Shown here in pieces: positions 1 through 5,405 of a DNA stretch of 5,405 nucleotides. Where the stretch lies: NCBI GenBank assembly GCA_903913345.1, contig CAIWLA010000428.1, forward strand, positions 1 through 5,405, read 5' to 3'. This stretch comes from an uncultured Magnetococcales bacterium. Lineage in GTDB: Bacteria; Pseudomonadota; Magnetococcia; Magnetococcales; Magnetaquicoccaceae. The notes under the pieces were generated by a model, which searched no databases, was not told the DNA's origin, and saw only the letters and a program-made list of their open reading frames with translations. The position numbers were made by a program, and so were the translations under genes. Positions within the stretch are counted from its first letter, which is position 1. Every line of letters begins with the position of its first letter.

Positions 1-8
1 CCCGTTGA
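1..8 (+). CDS. possible 3' end of upstream gene (mshI expected)
   Basis: Only eight bases are available. In the frame of positions 3-5 (CGT) and 6-8 (TGA) a stop codon overlaps the mshJ ATG at 8-10 as TGATG, the same kind of junction seen between the other genes here. In known MSHA operons the gene before mshJ is mshI, so this could be its last codon and stop. The evidence is positional only; the TGA could be chance. Confidence 0.25.
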
Positions 9-790
9 TGGAAAGGTTGGCAACCCTCAGAATGCCACCGGCCTTGCTGAGAGCACAGACCTGGTTTGATGGCATGGAATCCCAAAAGCGCATGATGCTG
101 CTGGCCATCGCGCTCCTGTTTCTGGCCATGGTCTGGCAGAATCTGCTCTGGCTGCCCCATGAGCAGTCTATGCTGCGTTTGCAGGCCACCGTGGCCGCGA
201 CGAACAAGAGTCTGCCGGCACTCAAAACCCGTCTGCAAAAGATTCCCACCGAAAAAAAGGTGGACTTGAACGCCGAGCGCACGGCCCAGATCCAGGCCAT
301 GGAGTCGGAGTTGCACACATTATCCACCACCCTCAACAAAGAATCCGGGACATTGATTCAACCATCCGATATGCTGCAAGCCTTGCGACGGCTTTTGGCA
401 GAACGTCCGGAGGTTACGGTGCGCCGTCTGGAGGCCTCCACCGTCAAACCCGTTCCGTTGAGTCTGCCCGGAACCGCAGCCAAATCTCCCGACAAGGGGA
501 ATGCCACCAAACCCTCTGACAAGGGAAAGGCCACCAAACCCCCCGACAAGGCGGCGACATCGAAACCACCGGTGGGTGAAGGGGAGGCACCGGTCATTTA
601 TCGCCACGACATCGAATTGGAGATCGGGGCGGAATATCTGGATGTGTTGGCTTTTTTCAAAGAGGTGGAGGGCTATCCCTGGGCCTTTTTCTGGGATGAA
701 GTGCGTTATCGTGCTGTGGACTATCCCGCAACGGAGATTGTCATTCGCCTCTTCACCCTGAGCATGGGGGAGGGGCTGATCGGTGGCTAG
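8..790 (+). CDS. mshJ: MSHA biogenesis protein MshJ, PilO-like inner-membrane protein
   Basis: A 260-residue bitopic inner-membrane protein, the MSHA counterpart of PilO/GspM, expected to help build the platform linking the cytoplasmic motor to the secretin. Visible architecture: a short cytoplasmic N-terminus, one membrane helix at about residues 29-48, a probable coiled coil at about 50-115, then a periplasmic ferredoxin-like region split by a Lys/Pro/Asp-rich insertion at about 155-190. The C-terminal part carries the MshJ signature: YRHDIELEI, then FFKEVEGYPWAFFWDEV, then RLFTLSMGEG close to the end. MshJ of other bacteria is shorter, from memory about 215 residues; the insertion accounts for most of the difference. 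I chose ATG at 8 because a TGA at 6-8 overlaps it. A TTG at 5 is in frame, and no in-frame stop precedes it in the window, so a further upstream start cannot be excluded. Its end overlaps mshK by 8 bases. Confidence 0.85.
   Translation: MERLATLRMPPALLRAQTWFDGMESQKRMMLLAIALLFLAMVWQNLLWLPHEQSMLRLQATVAATNKSLPALKTRLQKIPTEKKVDLNAERTAQIQAMESELHTLSTTLNKESGTLIQPSDMLQALRRLLAERPEVTVRRLEASTVKPVPLSLPGTAAKSPDKGNATKPSDKGKATKPPDKAATSKPPVGEGEAPVIYRHDIELEIGAEYLDVLAFFKEVEGYPWAFFWDEVRYRAVDYPATEIVIRLFTLSMGEGLIGG
482..571 (+). repeat. 27-bp tandem repeat inside mshJ, three copies plus a partial fourth
   Basis: Three in-frame 27-bp units lie at 482-508, 509-535 and 536-562, followed by a 9-base start of a fourth unit. 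They encode KSPDKGNAT, KPSDKGKAT, KPPDKAATS and then KPP. The units keep K-x-P/S-x-DK and diverge mainly in the last third, which fits duplication followed by drift. The repeat sits between the two halves of the PilO-like periplasmic domain and gives a charged, probably disordered loop. Being a multiple of three, copy-number change would alter loop length without a frameshift. Confidence 0.85.
766..775 (+). promoter_or_regulatory. Shine-Dalgarno for the mshK GTG start
   Basis: The purine run GGGGGAGGGG lies inside the last codons of mshJ. Its GGAGG core at 769-773 ends nine bases before the GTG at 783. This, with the better signal peptide it gives, favours the GTG at 783 over the in-frame ATG at 801. 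Confidence 0.6.
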
Positions 791-1180
791 AGGGTGCCTC
801 ATGGCTCTGTTGTGGGGGATGACCGGGATGGCGGCGGTGGCATCGGCCACCGACCTGCCCCCCCCCGAGGCTGACCCGAAGCCGCTGCACGACCCGTTTC
901 GACCACCGGCACTGCCGAAAGAGATCGCCACCTCCGGTCATCCCGATACCCAATGGCACCTGGGGTTGGTGCGTCTGACGAACGGCGCGGCGTTGGCCGT
1001 CATCAACGACAAAATTGTCTATCCGGGCCAGAGTGTGGATGGGTTTATGGTGGAAAAGATTGATCTGGGCGGGGTGTTGGGGAGCGTCAACCACCAGCCG
1101 TTGACATTGACCATGGATATCAACCGGGCAGGGGCCGGGATGGTCGTGCGGAGTGCCGCCGCACCGGCCCAGGCCACACC

Positions 1181-1184
<4 letters not shown>
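783..1184 (+). CDS. mshK: MSHA biogenesis protein MshK, PilP-like periplasmic protein
   Basis: A 133-residue exported protein, the likely MSHA counterpart of PilP/GspC, expected to connect the inner-membrane platform (MshJ) with the secretin MshL. From the GTG at 783 it begins with a plausible signal peptide: Arg at 3, a hydrophobic core at 6-19, and an Ala-Ser-Ala cleavage site at 20-22. The family-type motif DPFRPP follows at 37-42. A small beta-rich domain at about 58-110 contains WHLGLVRLTNGAALAVIND and the YPGQSVDGFMVEKID stretch, resembling the PilP/GspC fold. Starting at the ATG at 801 instead would remove the only positive residue of the signal peptide. No lipobox is seen, unlike PilP itself. 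The gene overlaps mshJ by 8 bases and mshL by 4 (GTGA), so translation is probably coupled. A run of nine C lies just after the signal-peptide codons. The name rests on the short domain and on position between mshJ and mshL. Confidence 0.75.
858..866 (+). repeat. C9 homopolymer in mshK
   Basis: Nine consecutive C encode Pro26-Pro27-Pro28 just after the predicted signal-peptide cleavage site. A one-base slip would frameshift almost the whole mature protein. The length is at the lower end of tracts that act as phase-variable switches in other bacteria, so a regulatory role is only a possibility. Confidence 0.9.
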
Positions 1185-3195
<2,011 letters not shown>

Positions 3196-3196
<1 letters not shown>

Positions 3197-3249
3197 TGGA
3201 CCGATTAATGCCATTGATGGCCAACGGGAGGGTTGGCACGGGAGATTAG
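3196..3249 (+). CDS. 17-codon mini-ORF bridging mshL and mshM
   Basis: An ATG at 3196 overlaps the mshL stop (TGATG). It opens a frame that reads MDRLMPLMANGRVGTGD and stops at TAG 3247-3249, one base before the mshM ATG at 3251. It fills the only intergenic gap in the window. No strong Shine-Dalgarno precedes it, so initiation would depend on ribosomes finishing mshL. I do not recognise the peptide. It may act as a coupling ORF that carries terminating ribosomes to the mshM start, or be a chance frame in 54 bases. Confidence 0.3.
3220..3237 (+). promoter_or_regulatory. small hairpin with an SD-like loop ahead of mshM
   Basis: GCCAAC at 3220-3225 pairs perfectly with GTTGGC at 3232-3237, leaving a six-base loop GGGAGG. 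The stem ends two bases before the probable mshM Shine-Dalgarno. There is no U-tract after it, so it is not an intrinsic terminator. Six pairs is modest, and the loop shows a second Shine-Dalgarno-like sequence; a role in mshM translation is speculative. Confidence 0.35.
3240..3244 (+). promoter_or_regulatory. Shine-Dalgarno for mshM
   Basis: GGGAG ends six bases before ATG 3251. It supports that ATG over the in-frame TTG at 3233, which would add six residues not expected in this family. Confidence 0.65.
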
Positions 3250-3250
3250 G

Positions 3251-4183
3251 ATGTATCTGGACCATTTCGGATTGCACTCATTACCATTCCAGATCACACC
3301 GGATACGGATTTTTTGTTTCTCAGCACCAGAATCCAGGAGAGCATGAACGTGGTGCTGGTGGCCCTGACCACGGGGGAGGTGTTTGTCAAGGTGACCGGC
3401 GAGGTGGGGACAGGCAAGACCCTGCTGTGCCGACAACTGCTGGCCACCCTGGACAAAATGGCGTTCGTGACCTGCTATATTCTCAACCCCTTGATGGGAC
3501 CGCTGGACGCCTACAGTGCCCTCGCCGATGAACTGGGGCTGACCCCCTATGCAGAATCCGAGGGGTTGCAATCCTTCATCAAACGGATCAACGGCCATTT
3601 GCTGACGTTGCATGGAGAGGGCAAACGGGTGGTATTGTTCGTGGACGAGGCCCAGACCCTGTCGGATGAGACCCTGGAGGCGATCCGCCTCATGACCAAT
3701 CTGGAGACCCAAAAACAAAAAATTCTCCAGGTGGTCCTTCTGGGGCAGTCGGAACTGGATGTGCGTCTCAACACCCAGCACAATCTGCGGCAACTGCGGC
3801 AACGCATCTCCTTCTCGTCCGTCATTCAGCCCTTGAATGCCGAGGAGACCGAACGCTATATCATCCACCGTCTGCAGGTGGCTGGCGGACAGGGGCGCGA
3901 GTTGATCACCCACCGGGCCTGCCAGCAGATTTTCCGGTACAGCCAGGGGATTCCCAGGCTGGTGAACGTCCTCAGCCACAAGGCACTGCTCGCCGCCTTT
4001 GGCCTGGGCGACCGTCAGGTATGGCCGAGCCATGTGATCCTGGCCGCCCGCGACACGGAGAGTATCGGTCTGTCCGCCCCATGGCGGTTTTGGCTGGGGC
4101 TTGACCCCCGGTCGTGGCGCGTCATCGGCTCTTCCCTGCTCCTGTTCATCCTCGCCGTGGCCTACTGGAGATTCTACCGGTGA
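3251..4183 (+). CDS. mshM: MSHA biogenesis ATPase MshM (ExeA/GspA-like AAA)
   Basis: A 310-residue AAA-type ATPase of the ExeA/GspA family. It begins MYLDHFGLHSLPFQITPD, the typical opening of these proteins, which fixes the start at ATG 3251. Walker A is GEVGTGKT at 50-57 and Walker B is VVLFVDEA at 127-134. Further family features follow: ETLEAIRLMTNLET, a sensor-1-like VVLLGQSEL, LRQLRQRISF, and the QGIPRLVNVLSHKALLAAF segment near the end of the ATPase part. A hydrophobic helix at about 291-306 is followed by only four residues (RFYR). It therefore looks like a tail-anchored cytoplasmic ATPase, lacking the periplasmic peptidoglycan-binding part found in GspA/ExeA. By analogy with that family it may supply energy for secretin or pilus assembly, probably with the next product MshN; its exact role is unproven. 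It is not the pilus-extension motor, which belongs to the separate GspE/PilB class. Its stop overlaps the mshN start by four bases. Confidence 0.9.
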   Translation: MYLDHFGLHSLPFQITPDTDFLFLSTRIQESMNVVLVALTTGEVFVKVTGEVGTGKTLLCRQLLATLDKMAFVTCYILNPLMGPLDAYSALADELGLTPYAESEGLQSFIKRINGHLLTLHGEGKRVVLFVDEAQTLSDETLEAIRLMTNLETQKQKILQVVLLGQSELDVRLNTQHNLRQLRQRISFSSVIQPLNAEETERYIIHRLQVAGGQGRELITHRACQQIFRYSQGIPRLVNVLSHKALLAAFGLGDRQVWPSHVILAARDTESIGLSAPWRFWLGLDPRSWRVIGSSLLLFILAVAYWRFYR

Positions 4184-5367
4184 GCTTGATCAACAAGGTT
4201 TTGGACGATTTGAGTCAACGCCACTCGTCCAGAGAGATGGGCGATTTGAATCTCCAGGAGATGGGGGTCAAGCCAACGCGGGCCTCCGCCCGCTGGACTT
4301 TTCCCACCACCGCCCGTGGCGGGGCGTTGTCCCGTCCGCTGGGCTGGGGAGTGGGCCTGGTGCTCCTGCTGGGGGTTGGCATGGGGTTGTGGAACATGCC
4401 ATCGGGTGTGCCGTTGTCGGTGCCGGGATTGCTGGCCGCGTTGGGTCTGCCCGAAACGGTCTGGCGGCCGCTGCGGGCACTCTTTCCCGTGGCACCTGTG
4501 CCGGTCGTCCAGGGTTCCCCGACCCCTTCGACCGGGCCGTCAGCGGGTGTGGTTGGGGAAAAACCTCCGGTCAAAATGGATATTCATCCCTCGGTTGCCC
4601 CATCCGGGTCAGCAGTGCCCCCGGTAACACCCTCGGCAACGCCCCCGGCGACATCCACGACCACTCCTTCGACGACACCCCCGGCTGCGGTCGATGCCAC
4701 CGCCGCGCCAGTCGCCGCAACCGTCTCTCCCCCCCCGGTGCCGGATAGCGGGTTGATTTGGCGCGCCTCCTATCCTGTCATGCTCCCTCTGCCCTCTGAG
4801 AGTGAGAAACACCCCTCGAAAAAAACGGCCACGTCGGGCCAACAGCCCCGCCCGAACGGCAAGGCCAAACCGGCCAAGCCCCCCGTGTCCGATTCCACTG
4901 TCAGCCAGGCCGATGCCCGGCGTGAGCCATCGGACGATTCTGCCCAACGGACCGCCCGCACGGCACATACGGAGGAGGCGATTGAGAAAAATCGGGCGGA
5001 TACGGTGTTGTCGCGGGCGCGGGCAGCGTTGATTCAGGGGGATTTGTCCCGAACGGGCGACATTTTGCAGGAAGTCCCCCCCGCATTGACCGATACGGTG
5101 GATTATCTCACCATTCGGGCGGCCTGGCATCAGCAGTCCGGTGATTTTGCGCAGGCGGCGGAGAGTTATCGGCACCTGATCGAACGGGAACCCGAACGGG
5201 GCCGCTGGTGGCTGGGCATGGCCATCTCCCTGGAACGTCTGGGCCAGTCTCATGAGGCGGCGGCCGCCTATCTGGAGGCGGAGGCCCATCGGGATCTGGA
5301 TGGCTCCGTGCGCCGCTTTGTCCGGGAACGGTTGGCCAAATTGAGTCAGCAGGAGGATCACCCATGA
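4180..5367 (+). CDS. mshN: MSHA biogenesis protein MshN, membrane-anchored TPR protein
   Basis: A 395-residue bitopic protein. From the GTG at 4180 it starts MSLINKVLDDLSQR, matching the conserved MshN opening (S-x-I-N-x-x-L-x-D-L). The upstream in-frame ATG at 4114 lies inside mshM and would add 22 unrelated residues. A membrane helix spans about 54-71, preceded by Arg-rich sequence, so the C-terminus should be periplasmic. Residues about 95-275 form a long low-complexity linker rich in Pro, Thr, Ala and Ser, with a Thr/Pro cluster near 148-171 and a Lys/Pro-rich part near 210-235. The C-terminus (about 279-390) is helical and TPR-like: RARAALIQGDLSRTGDILQEV, then WHQQSGDFAQAAESYRHLIEREP and WWLGMAISLERLGQSHEAAAAYLEAEAH. 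It may pair with MshM across the inner membrane, as GspB does with GspA. The linker would let the TPRs reach through the peptidoglycan towards MshL. This division of labour is inference. It overlaps mshM (GTGA) and the next gene (ATGA). Confidence 0.85.
   Translation: MSLINKVLDDLSQRHSSREMGDLNLQEMGVKPTRASARWTFPTTARGGALSRPLGWGVGLVLLLGVGMGLWNMPSGVPLSVPGLLAALGLPETVWRPLRALFPVAPVPVVQGSPTPSTGPSAGVVGEKPPVKMDIHPSVAPSGSAVPPVTPSATPPATSTTTPSTTPPAAVDATAAPVAATVSPPPVPDSGLIWRASYPVMLPLPSESEKHPSKKTATSGQQPRPNGKAKPAKPPVSDSTVSQADARREPSDDSAQRTARTAHTEEAIEKNRADTVLSRARAALIQGDLSRTGDILQEVPPALTDTVDYLTIRAAWHQQSGDFAQAAESYRHLIEREPERGRWWLGMAISLERLGQSHEAAAAYLEAEAHRDLDGSVRRFVRERLAKLSQQEDHP
5351..5357 (+). promoter_or_regulatory. 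strong Shine-Dalgarno for the gene after mshN
   Basis: AGGAGGA ends six bases before ATG 5364. It is the best ribosome-binding site in the window, and the only near-perfect one. It suggests that the next product is translated efficiently in its own right, beyond coupling to mshN. Confidence 0.8.
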
Positions 5368-5405
5368 ACACGCGGCCTGGCCTTGATCATCTTTTCGGCC
5401 ATTCC
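5364..5405 (+). CDS. 5' end of the next gene (mshE expected by order)
   Basis: Fourteen codons are present (MNTRPGLDHLFGHS) before the window ends. The ATG overlaps the mshN stop as ATGA and has the strong AGGAGGA site, so the start is secure. In known MSHA operons mshN is followed by mshE, the GspE/PilB-type ATPase that drives pilus extension. The residues seen are too few and too variable to confirm this, so the identity rests on gene order alone. Confidence 0.6.
   Translation, partial: MNTRPGLDHLFGHS

Noticed and set aside
3233..3250. TTG start for mshM six codons upstream
   Set aside because: The family begins at the MYLDHFGL motif, and ATG 3251 has a well-placed GGGAG.
3197..3250. Terminator or internal promoter in the mshL-mshM gap
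   Set aside because: The hairpin there has only six pairs and no U-tract, and no convincing -35/-10 pair can be placed.
4114..4179. Upstream ATG start for mshN
   Set aside because: It would add 22 residues encoded within mshM that do not fit the family; the GTG at 4180 gives the conserved MshN N-terminus and a GTGA overlap.
4621..4695. Possible tandem repeat in the Pro/Thr-rich part of mshN
   Set aside because: Pro and Thr codons recur, but I could not define a unit of fixed length that repeats at DNA level, so it is treated as low-complexity linker only.
4101..4748. A 215-codon plus-strand frame overlapping the mshM end and mshN
   Set aside because: It is Gly/Arg-rich in another frame of mshN; the mshN frame has the conserved opening, a membrane helix and TPRs, so this one is a shadow.

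Overview
The window is a GC-rich, tightly packed, single-strand gene cluster from a Gram-negative bacterium. Every gene reads on the + strand, and most junctions overlap. It is recognisable as the middle of an MSHA-type (mannose-sensitive haemagglutinin) type IV pilus biogenesis operon, in the order mshJ-mshK-mshL-mshM-mshN, followed by the first 14 codons of another gene. In the Vibrio/Shewanella-type operon the next gene is mshE. The presence of an outer-membrane secretin shows a diderm. The high GC, the frequent GTG starts and the divergent, Pro/Ser/Thr-padded proteins suggest a proteobacterium that is not a close relative of Vibrio; I cannot name the genus.

Layout. 1-8: possible last bases of an upstream gene (mshI expected), whose TGA would overlap the mshJ ATG. 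8-790: MshJ, a PilO-like inner-membrane protein with a three-copy 27-bp repeat inside its periplasmic domain. 783-1184: MshK, a small exported PilP-like protein. 1181-3196: MshL, the lipoprotein-like secretin, with an 18-serine run between its N0 region and its secretin core. 3197-3250: the only real intergenic gap. It holds a 17-codon mini-ORF that overlaps the mshL stop and ends one base before mshM, plus a small hairpin. 3251-4183: MshM, an ExeA/GspA-like AAA ATPase with a C-terminal membrane helix. 4180-5367: MshN, a bitopic membrane protein with a long Pro/Thr-rich linker and C-terminal TPRs. 5364-5405: start of the next gene, with a strong Shine-Dalgarno.

How they would work together (inference from the MSHA and type IVa/T2SS families). 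MshJ is part of the inner-membrane alignment platform and MshK is a periplasmic link to the secretin. MshL is the outer-membrane pore through which the pilus passes. MshM and MshN are accessory proteins, by analogy with GspA/ExeA-type factors that help secretin assembly across the peptidoglycan. The motor ATPase, platform protein and pilins would lie downstream of the window.

No promoter, terminator, RNA gene, CRISPR array or mobile element is visible. The genes overlap so closely that transcription must start upstream of the window. I see no clear new system. The unusual points are the repeat-driven low-complexity insertions, the homopolymer tracts and the mini-ORF between mshL and mshM.
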